From: Scalesia atractyloides
Lineage: Eukaryota > Streptophyta > Magnoliopsida > Asterales > Asteraceae
Direction of reading: 5' to 3'
Length of the DNA: 64,000 bases
Assembly (NCBI GenBank): GCA_947069175.1
Contig: CAMTDV010000027.1
Location: 44,033,369-44,097,368 of the forward strand
Program-made: the position numbers and the translations under genes
Notes under the pieces: model-generated
The model's database searches: none
The model's input: the letters and a program-made list of their open reading frames with translations, nothing else
What the model was told of the DNA's origin: nothing
In this document: positions 33,646 through 44,231 of the stretch, one piece after another
Layout: the number at the start of each line of letters is the position of its first letter
How positions within the stretch are numbered: position 1 is the first letter of the stretch

Positions 33646-34993
33646 AAATCGATTATGCAAGAACGAAGCATATCCTGTAGAGTTTGGATAGTATGCTCGG
33701 TTTGAATGTCGGATTAAGGAGGGAAAGTGGTACCAAGAGCTTTTTGAAAGGTTTGCCAGAGACGCGAGGTTAAATGACCATCATGGTCAGAAATGATGTC
33801 GATGGGGATACCATGACGACAAATGACTTCATCCATGTAGATACGAGCCAATGTCTTAACTTTGTAGTCTTCACGTATGGAGAGAAGTGAGCGGATTTGG
33901 TCAAACGGTCAATGATTACCCAAATACTATCATGACCAGACGAAGTACGAGGGAGTTTAGTGATGAAATCCATAGCTATGCTCTCCCATTTGCAGACAAG
34001 GATTTCTGGTTGTTCAAGTAAGCCAGAGGGACATTGATGTTCGGCCTTTAGCTTGAAACAAGTAAGGCATTTCGAAACATAGGAGGCGATATCTTTCTTC
34101 ATACAAGGCCACTAGTAAGACGTACGAATTTCTTGGTACATCTTATCAGCGACAGGATGAATAGAATATCGGGATTTGTGAGCTTCTTGCATCAAGAAGT
34201 CATGAAGGTTGTCATGGTTTGGAATCCAGGCATGATCGAGATAGTAAATGATACCATTAGGTTTGGATACGAGTTGATCTTCAGCACCACACTCCATCTC
34301 ATTGTACATGGTATTTTGTTAACATAAGAGTATTGAGCGTCGCAAATGCGTTCGCAAAGGTTATTCAAAATTTGAAAACAATGAATACTCTTCACATGAG
34401 TTTTATGACTAAGAGCATCGGCCATGATGTTCGCCTTACAAGGATGGCAGCGAATCTCGCAATCGTAGTCGTTGATCAACTCCACCCATCGACGTTGACG
34501 CATGGTGAGTTACTTTTGGTCAAAGATGTGTTGAAGGCTCTTATGGTCGGTGAAGACGACACACTTAGTACCATAAAGGTAGTATCCCCAAATCTTTAAT
34601 GCAAAAACAAGTGCACCAAGTTCAAGATCATGGTTAGTGTAGTTTTTCTCATGGATTTTCAGTTGTCTCGAAGTGTACGCAATAACCTTGTCTCATTGCA
34701 TGAGGACACAACCAAGACCTTGATTAGAGGCATCGCAATACATGATGAAATTATCATTACCATCAGGAAGAGCTAGAATAGGAGCATTGCAAAGCATGTC
34801 CTTGAACGTTTGAAAAGACTCCTCTTGTTCGGAACCCCAAACAAAAGGTTTATCCTTGTGAGTCAAGTAGGTGAGAAGGACAGCGATCTTTGAAAAGTTG
34901 GAGATGAATCGACGATAAAAACCCGCTAATCCAAGGAACGAACGAATTTCAGATGAAGACTTTGGTGCAATCCAGTTCTTGATAGCTTCATGT
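33640..34993 (-). pseudogene. Element F (Tekay-type Gypsy): RT end, RNase H and integrase fragment, left part
   Basis: Broken - strand frames in Gypsy order. RT end and connection: FLGLAGFYRRF near 34930. RNase H start: YCDASNQGLGCVLMQ at 34740-34693. RNase H end: VELINDYDCEIRCHP at about 34490-34440. Integrase: zinc-binding histidines and cysteines near 34200-34040, then WVIIDRLTKSAHF with the first catalytic D near 33920. The second D and the E are lost in the break at 33640. The frame continues, after removing elements G and I, into 50234-51776. RT before integrase marks Gypsy; the motif wording matches chromoviruses of the Tekay clade. F is the oldest layer of the nest. Confidence 0.82.
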
Positions 34994-35176
34994 TGTAACA
35001 TCCGCCAAAAACCGGATTTACCAAACCCGCTTCGTTTATTAACCGAGCAACCAGTTAAAAATTTCGTTGCGTATTTAATGCCCAAATAATTTTAAACGAT
35101 ACATAATTAATAAGTATATTAGAATATAAAATCTATTTTTGAAAATGTATTAAAAATAGTGACTTAAAAACAATAT

Positions 35177-35264
35177 GCTGAAGCCGGGACTCGAACCCGG
35201 GTCAGCCAAGAGCCTACAAAGCATTAACACACATCTCTACAACCGCTCTGCCACTTGATCTTTT
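35177..35264 (-). repeat. tRNA-like unit (Leu/Ser-type body) on the - strand of insertion G
   Basis: Read on the - strand: AAGTGGCAGAGCGGTTG (A-box-like) and, 47 bases later, GGGTTCGAGTCCCGG, a full B-box match with a paired T stem. Overall length is near 85, as in tRNAs with long variable arms. The acceptor stem does not close well and no convincing anticodon arm is present, so this is a tRNA-derived or tRNA-mimicking segment and not a working tRNA gene. Confidence 0.55.
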
Positions 35265-36059
35265 TGTGAAGTTCTGGGGAGCAATTAAATCATATGTTCA
35301 ACTGAGAGTCAACCTGTTTCGCCAACTGAAACCGATATCGGCTTTCAAACCGACCAAGACGTTTGAGTGCTCGCGGAATCTTGATCATAACCGATAAAAC
35401 CGACATCTTAAATCAATTCAGTCGTTAATGAACATGAATTCAGGTGATGTTTGGTTTTTATAACCGAAAACTTTCATTCTGATATTACTTCAACAAAACA
35501 CTCATCTCGCGATTCAATTTCATTCCCAGAGCTTCTAATTTTGTGTTTATTCTATTTTTTGGTCGTCGGAATTGCTTTCTGATCATCGCCGGAATTCTCT
35601 GCAAGTCGCCGGAAAACCGAGACTCAACTCAAAACGGTAAAATACCTCGACTTTATTGTTTCAATCAATTGTTAGAACCTTACTAACACTAACCCATCGC
35701 TCAGAATCAACCACAGACGACATTGCTGGACTTTCTGTTTTCACCAGAAAACTTCTGGATTTGTCGAAAACTCGCTGTTAACCGGTATGATCATTCAAAT
35801 ATACTGATAATCATTACTCATTAGTTCAATTTCACATCTAATCCCTCCAAACTGTTAATTGATTCTAACAACCGAAGGTTCCAAAACAGAGCCGACGAGC
35901 TTCGCCGGATTTTCTGAAGAAGACGATCTGTTCGGTACTTTCTTTCCCCAAACTCTTCGGTTCAATACTTTTCAATTGTTCATCTTGTTCATTAACTGAA
36001 TTAATCAAGTAACAGTTAGATACCGTTGTCTGAGTTTTGAACGAAGAAGACGAAGTAGT

Positions 36060-36510
36060 TATGTTATAAGATTATTTAAAATCGGTATTATAAACGGGTT
36101 AGACACACAGTCCAGCGGTGGAATGTGTGCGAACAAATACACATACGACGCGAGTTCGATTCCTGTCCCAACCTCATTCGCTGTAATAAATGCCTTTTTT
36201 GTAAACTGAACCGGGTTAACTCCATTAGATGTTAAGTTATATAAAAATCTGTATTTAAACCAAGTTAGACAAACAGTCCAGCGGTGGACTGTGTGTAACA
36301 TTAAGTCTCAGGTCCCGGGTTCGAGACCTGTTGACGACACCGGTCCGATGATTTAAAACATTTTTGAAAATAAAAGAATTTTGAATAAACTGAGTTAGTA
36401 TATAAATATAATTAAAAACAGAATTATCTCGGGTTAGACACGTAGCTCAGTTGGTAGAGCTGCGTGCACGTGAACGGGAGGTCTCGGGTTCGAGCCTCAC
36501 CCGGGGCATA
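36060..36510 (+). repeat. Tandem array of about 168 bp with three tRNA-like cores in insertion G
   Basis: The core GTTAGACA-(C/A)-A-CAGTCCAGCGGTGGA begins at about 36099 and 36265, and GGTTAGACACGTAGCTCAGTTGG at 36434, giving spacings of about 166-169. Each core ends in a B-box: GAGTTCGATTCC (about 36152), GGGTTCGAGACC (about 36318) and GGGTTCGAGCCT (about 36487). The third also has a near-perfect A-box, TAGCTCAGTTGGTAGAGC. Between cores lie A/T-rich spacers with ATTATAAAC-like or ATATAAATA-like words just upstream of each GTTAGACA. The layout looks like repeated RNA polymerase III type 2 promoters. Anticodon stems are poor, so these are not functional tRNA genes. Confidence 0.65.
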
Positions 36511-37090
36511 CACTTACACAATAAAACCGGTCAACAAGTCAACGGTCCACGGTCAACAAGTCAACGGTCAAAAAGTCAACATTTTTTATTATTTTTATTT
36601 ATTTATTTTATTTAAAAATCAATTAAAAATACTTAAAAATAACATTTTTAAAGTTAGAAAATAGCCTAAAACTCACAAAAATATATCTAAAAATCCTATT
36701 AAAGTTGTTAATAAAATCCATTTATTTACCTTACTTTTCGTTATTAATTAGGTTAGTTTTTCCTCGACGATCAATCCTCTAAACTCGTGCGCATTCATCA
36801 TCATTCACCGAACGCACCCAATGTGAGTGAATCTCTACAAATTCCCCGTTTCAATCACGTTTTTGGGGTGTATCATGTGTCTTACTATTTATTATATTTA
36901 AATCATTATGCATACATCATATCATGAATAAATGTGTATTCAGTTTGTATAAACTGTTTGTGTGGTTATTGTTTAGATTTAATTTATTATTTTCAGTACA
37001 TGCAATTTCATAGGCCGCCGCTCCCCATTACATTATGAGCGTTGAGCATGTTCCCCATTACATTATGAGCGTGAACCTGGCGTGCCAACA

Positions 37091-37260
37091 TACGATCGGC
37101 TCCGTTTGATTGAGCCTTGATCGCACAGACATTTATCATTTTCAGTACATGCAATACGATTGGCTCCGTTTGATTGAGCCTTGATCGCACAGACATTTAT
37201 CATTTTCAGTACATGCAATACGATCGGCTCCGTTTGACTGAGCCTTGATCGCACCGTTTC
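37091..37260. repeat. 64-bp tandem repeat, 2.7 units, in insertion G
   Basis: TACGATCGGCTCCGTTTGA starts at 37091, 37155 (one change) and 37219, a period of exactly 64. Each unit also contains GAGCCTTGATCGCACAGAC and CATTTTCAGTACATGCAA. TTTTCAGTACATGCAAT also appears once at about 36993, so the array began by duplication of that neighbourhood. The near-identical units imply recent expansion. A shorter direct repeat, CCCCATTACATTATGAGCGT, lies just upstream at about 37023 and 37052. Confidence 0.92.
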
Positions 37261-37748
37261 ATTCATGTTATATATTTATGCAAGTTCATATGTTATTGTA
37301 TGTTGTTGGTTTGTTAATGTATGTTATTGTTTGTTGTTGTGTGATATCGTATGCTAATGGTTTGTTATTGTATGCTAATTGTTGTTATTGTATGTTTATT
37401 TACGTTTGTTCATATATGAATAGTGCACAATTTTTCCATATAAAATACAACAAGAAATAAATAATTAATGTTTTCTAACAAGGTTCACTCGCCAACTTTT
37501 TGTTGACCCAAAAACCATTTTTACACATGATACAGGTGAACAGGATGAAGCAAGGAAAACATAGGAAATGCCTTAGAAGAAAATAATGAAGTCTAGAATG
37601 ATGTGTAGGACATGATGTAATTATGATTGTATGTTTCCCTTTAAATTGTAATAATAAATATGAAACGTTATAATAAATGTCATGAGCTTTGATGATAACC
37701 CAATCATGCCCCGATCACCTTTTCCGCTGCGGGTCGGGGTGTGACACA

Positions 37749-40700
37749 TGTAACACCTCGACCGCGTAAAACAACGAACCACGGCGGAAACATCGGGAAG
37801 TCATGTCACAGAACTATTGTTTCACAACTTATGGAATTTAAAATTTTGTTTTATTAAGTTAAATGTTTACATTGTCTTAGGATAACAAAAACAACACATA
37901 AATAAATTGTCTTTCATGTTTTAAGTCACTAAAGCCCGCGTCCATTCCTACCTGAAGCATGCATCATATTATCAAGCATTGACTCCTGAAACATATGTGA
38001 AAAGAGAGTCAGCATAAAAATGCCGGCGAGTACATAAGTTTTGTGAGTGTGTCAAATTCGTGGCTTTGTATACACATTGCAACACCTCGTCCGACTACAA
38101 TAGTCGTCAAGTGAAAACCTTGTATCAAAAGTGTTTGATATTGCAATACAATTAACCAACTAAAACAATTTGGTTATTGTCGTGAAAACCTTATTGCCAT
38201 GAGTCTTGACCAAAACGTTTCTTTTGTAAAAACCTTGTAATAGATTGATTCAAAAGAAAACTTCGTATGTTTTATATCTTTAAGTGAAAATCATTGCGTG
38301 ACATTGTTCAAAACCATTTGTTCGTGTTATAAACCATTTGTCCGTATTATACACCATTTGTCCATGTTATAAATCAAGCGTCCATGTCATAAACCAATCA
38401 TCTACGTCAAAAACAAATTGTCCGTGTTTTTTTAATTCTTAAAACTTTTGATCGTTCTTTAATGAACACATTCAAACCTGTGTTGACTTTACCACCAAAG
38501 GGTATCTTTAATAGACTACCAAAGAGTCTCGTTAACTAGACTAACAAATCAACAAATGATTTGTTAATCAGAAACAGTTTCTGTCATTACCCAAACTTCC
38601 ACCAAATCCAGTGAACAGTCCGATAATGGTATTGTCAGTCCTATGGTACCATGTCAATCCTATGGTACCATAACATACTACTGGTCGGGTCGGTCAAAGC
38701 TAACGAATATCATTTGTGTTATGGATAATGCATCAACAAGTTGCTCACATTATTGAAATCGTATTGTTTTATATATAGACCATAGACATTGTTTTTGAAA
38801 ATTGAAAATAATTTAGCACATATGAGTCACCCCAAAACATTTACATAACAAAAAAGAGGGGAACTATGTACTCACCTTGAAAATCATTTTGTATATATAA
38901 ACCATGTATATTGTTTTGAAATCTTGAAAATAAATATAGGCACATATGAATCATCCCAAAACATTTAGAAAATGTAAAAGAGGGGGGTACATACTCACAT
39001 AAGCCTTGCATAGTAAATCTGTAGATTTGAAAAGATAGTCTAGCACATATGAATCACCCTAAAACATTTGAAAGCGTAAAAGAGGGGAACTATGTACTCA
39101 CTTTGAAAATCATTTTGTATATATAAACCATGTATATTTTTTTGAAATCTTGAAAATAATTATAGGCACATACGAATCACCCCAAAACATTTAAAAATGT
39201 AAAAGAGGGGAACTATATACTCACTTTGAAAATCATGTTGTATATAAAAACCATGTATATTGTTTTGAAATCTTGAAAATAATTATAAGCACATATGAAT
39301 CACCCCAAAATATTTAGAAAATGTAAAAGAGGAGAACTATGTACTCACTTTGGAAATCATTTTGTCTATATAAAACCATGTATATTGTTTTGAAATCTTG
39401 AAAATAATTATAGGCACATATAAATCACCCCAAAACATTTGAAAACGTAAAAGAGGGGAACTATGTACTCACTTGGGATTGCGAAAGTGTTCTTGACCAA
39501 CAGAATAAACAAAGCTCAAACGTGTCCTAATGTGTCAGATAAATATGTTTGCGTGTCGGGACTACAAACAGGAGATTGGATAGAATGAATTCTTATAAAC
39601 CAAATGAGTGTTGAAACTCATGTGATATGGTATAACAAACTTAACATTCTGATTTGGAAAGGATCCTAAGTGCTTTTGACCCATTATGACTCGTTAGTGT
39701 AGTTTATGCTACTTAACGGGTCATTAGCATAAACGCGTTATCGTCCTATGATAAGTCTTATATGCCCAAACATGTTTGAATATGTTATAACATCAGTTTA
39801 TGTGTCAAAATTTGGTTACATGTGTTTAAAATGGATTTATGCGCAAAAGGGCATTTCGGTTATCATTTTTTAAAAACATAGAAGTAACTTATTGTAACAC
39901 TAAACAAACGAGGTGACCATAAGGTATAACCTCAGTTGGTTATTCACTATACAACTATGGTCACAAATATGTGTTTGGTCAGATCCCAGGATCGAGCAAA
40001 CAGGTTGGATTCGAAAGTCAAAGCGGTGGTCAAGACCGCTCGACTTACGACCCTAAATTACCAATAAACTTGAAGTGACGAGTTAGACATATCAAAATAT
40101 GTCTAACTAAGTTTATAAAACTGATTTGGTATCAAAACTTGGTGTTTTGAAACCCGAAATAGTTTCGTCGTAAAATACACATCATGCGCATTTTTGACCG
40201 AAACTTTGAGTCATCACTTCGACTAGTAAACGTGGTAATCAAAAGGTGAAATCGTTAGGGATTATAACCTTCTTGATTACGATCATGTTGAAAATTTCTA
40301 TTGAACTTTGTCTTGACCAAATATGGTCAGAACCAATAGTCAATCAGGAAGCCAAACTGTTTGACTTTTAGCTCAAAATAGCTAAAATAATGAAAGAACT
40401 AGGAAGAGTACTTACTCGTGTTGAAGAAAACTTTTGGAACTCAAGATAGGAGGCTTTTAAAGGCTGGAAACAAGCTTCAAGAAGGATAGAAAGAAGAACT
40501 TCACACTTTGCTTTGAAGTGGTGTGAAAATAACTAGAAGAATCATGGGGTATTTATAGTATTTTAGGATTAAGGAGGTGATGACAAGTGTCCTCAAGTGT
40601 AGATTAGTGTCCTAACATGTGTCAACACCAAATTAACTGTGGAAAATAAGTGCTAGGTGTCAAAAATTGGAGATAGGTGGCAAACTTGGTGAAGAAGCAA

Positions 40701-41376
40701 AAGTCTTAATTATTTTTTTGACATTTTTGGCCCTTGGACTTGTATTTTCACTTGTTTGCCATTTTGAACCCCTTTATCCTAATATCTTGGTTATGTAAAG
40801 GTGTTAAGACATGTGTAACTTGAATTATGCACGAAAATGTCATGTATGTCGGTTCGTTCGGTTGTACGGTTACGCGTTTCCCAAAATGCGTAAAACGCTT
40901 TAACGAACACAAAAATAATCGAAATTGTGTAACGATTGACATTTTTGCATTCTCATCAATAAAATACAAGATTTTATTGAATACAAAAATATTTGGATTG
41001 ATACACATGGCTCATATCTTGAATACGGACCAACAGACTTTCGCATTTTGACGAAAATAGTCCCTGGACTTGTATAAGCTTGTTTTTGTCATACCTAACC
41101 CTTCAAAACTTATATCTAAGTTGTGTGAAGGGTATTTAGGGTATGTGTAGCTTATGTACTTTTTTCGGAGTGTAAGTCGTGTTAATATGATTGCGTTTGA
41201 GTGTCAGTTAACGAATTACTTCCACAAAAATTTTTGAGGGTTCGAACTTGTGCAAGAAATTGAGATTGTGCAAAAGTCTTAGATAATTATACAAATTTCA
41301 GAAATAAAACGCAGGGTTTCATTGAATACGAAATTGTTTGTAATTGTGCAATAATTGAAAAGGCACAAATGTCACA
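37749..41376 (-). repeat. LTR H1 of Tekay element I (left, solo-like copy)
   Basis: Left end TGTAACACCTCGACCGCG (its first three bases shared with G's CATGT duplication), right end ACAAATGTCACA; read on the - strand it begins TGTGACATTTGT and ends TGTTACA. Outside it, element F's RT sequence stands on both sides: CTTCA at 34986-34990 and CTTTG at 41377-41381. Joining these restores F's reading frame, so this was the site where element I entered F. It aligns along its length with LTR H2. Two tandem-repeat blocks are inside (38310-38430 and 38860-39470). No internal element body follows it on either side. Confidence 0.85.
38310..39470. repeat. Tandem repeats in LTR H1: about 20-bp and about 120-bp arrays
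   Basis: From about 38310 to 38430, four to six copies of ATAAACCATTTGTCCGTGTT-like 20-mers occur. From about 38860 to 39470, five copies of a unit near 120 bases occur, each with CACCCCAAAACATTT, AAAAGAGGGGAACTATGTACTCAC and ATATAAACCATGTATATTG. The latter contains both a purine-rich run resembling a polypurine tract and a TATATAAA word, and so offers several TATA-like sites per LTR. LTR H2 shows the same two arrays at about 47190-47300 and 47700-48370. Confidence 0.85.
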
Positions 41377-42497
41377 CTTTGATTTTGGTAGGATCCACGT
41401 GTGTGCCTTTCTCGTTCACAACGTGCCTGAGAAATTGAACTTCTCTTAACCAAACTTCACACTTGGAGAGTTTGGCGTATAGTCATTTACCACATAGAAG
41501 TTCGAGGATAAGACGCAAGTGTCACTCGTGCTCATCTTATGTCTTATAGTAGATGAGAATATCGTCTATGAACACGATCACAAGCGATCCAAGTGTAACT
41601 TGCACACCTGATTCATCAAGTCCATGAAGACCACGGGTGCATTGGTTAAACCGAATGGCATGACTACGAATTCATACTGACCGTATCTAGTACAAAAGGT
41701 GGTTTTAAGAATATCCTCTTCAAGGACTCGAAGTTGATGATAACTAGAACGAAGGTCGATTTTTTAAAAGCAAGTCGTGCCTTGAAGTGGATCAAGGAGT
41801 TCATCAATGCCAGGAAGTGGATATTGGTTTTTTTACTGTAAGCTTGTTCAGCTCATGATAGTCAATGCACATCCAAAAGGTTCCATCTTTCTTTTTGACG
41901 AACAGAACGGGAGCGCCCCTAGGAGAAGTACTAGGGGCTTATAAAGACTTTATCAAGAAGTTATTGAAGTTGGCTAGATAGCCCTCGCATTTCCGAGGGC
42001 AATAGACGGTATGGAGACTTTGCAAAAGGCGTTGCGCAAGGAATTAGATCGATACGAAAATCATTAGAACGAGGAGGAGGAGGTCCAGGTAGATCCTCAG
42101 GGAAGACATCAGGAAAATCGCAAAACAACAGGAACATCACTCATGCTTGGACCCTTATCCTTCTTTTCCACAACGTGGGCAAGAAAGGCGAAGTACTCCT
42201 TGCGTAAGTACTTGTTTCTAGGAATACATGACGTGAGCTTAAGACCCTTCGAAGGTTTCTCATAATGATGACTTGCAAGAATCACCGTTTGGAAGAGGAA
42301 GACGAATAAACTTTTCATAACAAACGACCTCAGCACGAACTCGCCTAAGCCAATCCATGCCTATTATGATGTCGAAGCTATCCATTTGCATGGGTATGAG
42401 GTCCATTGAAAACGTATGATCGTTAAGATTTAAAGAATACTTGGAAATGACATAATCGACAATGACAGACTTATGGTTAGCGAATTAACTGTGAATG
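41377..42497 (-). pseudogene. Element F protease-RT fragment, second copy beside H1
   Basis: A 1.12-kb segment matching 50234-51351 from end to end: RT near 41380-42090 (degenerate, with the motif around LVNFRMDFMNQ and PFGLTNAPVVFMDLMN remnants), the FPEDLPG-like linker near 42100, and DIIIGMDWL of the protease C-terminus near 42345-42370. It begins at the same base as the right copy (directly after TGTCACA) and ends within ATG at 42495-42497, where it runs into the start of an LTR. It is therefore a duplicated piece of F's flank and not a separate element. Stops and small indels are frequent. Confidence 0.8.
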
Positions 42498-42864
42498 GTT
42501 CGTATCTTGAATACGGACCAACAGACTTTCACATTTTGATGAAAATAGTCCATGGACTTGTATAAGCGTTTTTTTGTCATATCTAACCCTTCCAAACTTA
42601 TATCTATGTTATGTAAAGGGTATTTAGGGTATGTGTAGCTTATTTCCTTTTTTCGGAGTGTACGTCGCGTTAAACTGATTGCGTTTGAGTGTTAATTAAT
42701 GAATTACTTCCACAAAAATTTTTGAGGGTTCGAAATTGTGTAAGAAATTGAAATTGTGCAAATTTCTTAGATAATTATATAAATTTCGAAAATAAAACAC
42801 AGGGTTCCATTGAATATGAAATTGTTTGTATTTGTACAATGATTGAAAAGGCACAAATGTCACA
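42498..42864 (-). repeat. Truncated 3' LTR of Tekay element I (first 367 bp only)
   Basis: On the - strand TGTGACATTTGTGCC follows a polypurine tract directly. It aligns with the first 370 bases of LTRs H1 and H2 (as read on the - strand), then stops at GGTTCGTATC and is joined to element F sequence. The junction shares ATG between the two partners. An intact LTR would be about 3.6 kb, so about 90% is missing. Confidence 0.85.
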
Positions 42865-42877
42865 GTCTCCCCTACTT
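42865..42877 (-). promoter_or_regulatory. Polypurine tract of element I
   Basis: AAGTAGGGGAGAC on the - strand, ending at the LTR start. The same tract is found for element J at 54823-54835, which shows that I and J belong to one family. Confidence 0.85.
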
Positions 42878-42879
42878 TG

Positions 42880-44220
42880 GAAATTCCGTCCCGAAATTTG
42901 ATTAGAGGAAACTTTGTGAAAACAGATGTGGATATTTCGCTTTCATCTGATCCTCTCGTTCCCAAGTAAATTCTGGGCCACGTTTGGATTCCCAGCGAAC
43001 TTTAACTACGGTATACGTCTACGCTTGAGTTTCTTGACTTCACGGTCCAATATCTCCACAGGTTTCTCGACAAAATGCATAGTGTCATCAATGTGAATTT
43101 CGTTGAGGGGAATGTGGAGGTTTGTAATTGGACATGTGGAATGTTGGGTGAATATTCCCAAGTTCAGGAGGTAGCTCAAGTTGGTAGGCTACCTTTCTGA
43201 TTCTCTAAAGGATCTTGAATGGTCCAATATATCGTGGTGCAAGTATTCCTTTCTTTCCAAATCTAATCAAAACTTTCCAAGGGGATACCTTGATAAGGAC
43301 GTGATCACCAATTTAGAATTCCAAGGGCTTGTGTCGTGTGTCCGCATAACTCTTTTGATGGCTTCTAGCTGTTAGAAGGTTATCGCGAATTTTCTTGACT
43401 TTGTCTGTTGTGTCGTGAATGAGTTCGGGTCCAGTGAGCTGAGATTCACCGACCTCATTCCAGTAGATAGGTGAACGACATTTTTGACCGTATAGAGCTT
43501 CGAAAGGCGCCATATTGATGCTGGCGTGATAACTATTGTTGTAGGAGAATTCGACCAATGGTAGATGCGAATCCCATCTACCACCAAAGTCGATCACACA
43601 TGCTCTAAGCATATCCTGTAGTGTTTGAATTGTCCTTTCAGATTTTCCATCCGTTTGAGGATGATAAGTAGTGCTCAGATTGAGTTTGGTTCCTATGGCA
43701 GATTTCATGGTCTTCCAAAAGTGAGATGAGAATCGAGCATCTCGATCGGATATGATGTTCAAAGGAACACCATGACGAGATACAATCTCATCAACGTAGA
43801 TCTTGGCGAGTTTGTCAGCAGATAGATCCTCACGAATTGCCAAAGTGTGCTGACTTTGTTAGACGATCAATGATGACCCAAATGGCATCATGACCTCTAG
43901 GTGTGTGCGGTAGTTTAGTGATGAGATCCATCGCAATGTTCTCCAACTTCCATATGGGTATTTCTGGTTGCTCTAGTAAACAAGATGGGCGTTGATGTTC
44001 TGCCTTAACTTTAAGACAAGTTAGGCATTTAGACACATACAAGGCAATTTCCTTCTTCATACCCGGCCACCAATACTGGGTATAAAGATCCTTCTACATT
44101 TTGTCTACACCAGGATGGATTGAATAACGAGACTTATGAGCTTCGTCCATCAATAAGGTGTGGAGATTGTCTTGACTAGGAATCCATAAACGGTTCTTGT
44201 AGTAGAGTAATCCGTTGTCT
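42880..44220 (-). pseudogene. Element I integrase with C-terminal chromodomain (frameshifted)
   Basis: Zinc-binding part: histidines near 44150-44110 and CLTCLKVKAEHQ at about 44030. First catalytic D in WVIIDRLTKSAHF (about 43880). After a frameshift near 43835, the second D in IISDRDARFSSHF and the E in TDGKSERTIQT lie in a 176-codon open stretch (43843-43313). C-terminal region: LKKCLV-type and IPLNEIHID-like sequence in changing frames, then KVRWESKRGPEFTWERED with MKAKYPHLF at about 43000-42920. That end is characteristic of the Tekay-clade chromodomain, which targets insertion to particular chromatin. A stop (TAG) near 44088 and the frameshift inactivate it. Confidence 0.85.
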
Positions 44221-44231
44221 TTTGTTTCGAG

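Larger units (their letters stand above)
34994..37746 (+). mobile_element. Insertion G: 2.75-kb solo LTR carrying tRNA-like units
   Basis: It starts TGTAACATCCGCC and ends GGGTCGGGGTGTGACA, with a perfect 5-bp duplication CATGT at 34989-34993 and 37747-37751. It inserted three bases inside the terminal TGT of LTR H1. Direction follows the D family pattern, where TGTAAC opens and GTGTGACA closes the LTR. No retrotransposon protein, PBS or PPT is present. It contains one tRNA-like unit on the - strand (35177-35264), three in tandem on the + strand (36060-36510) and a 64-bp tandem repeat (37091-37260). The sequence at 63860-64000 is the reverse complement of a related LTR end. Confidence 0.82.

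Noticed and set aside
36434..36508. Functional tRNA gene
   Set aside because: A-box and B-box are good, but the acceptor, anticodon and T stems do not pair properly, and the unit is one of three tandem tRNA-like copies in an LTR.
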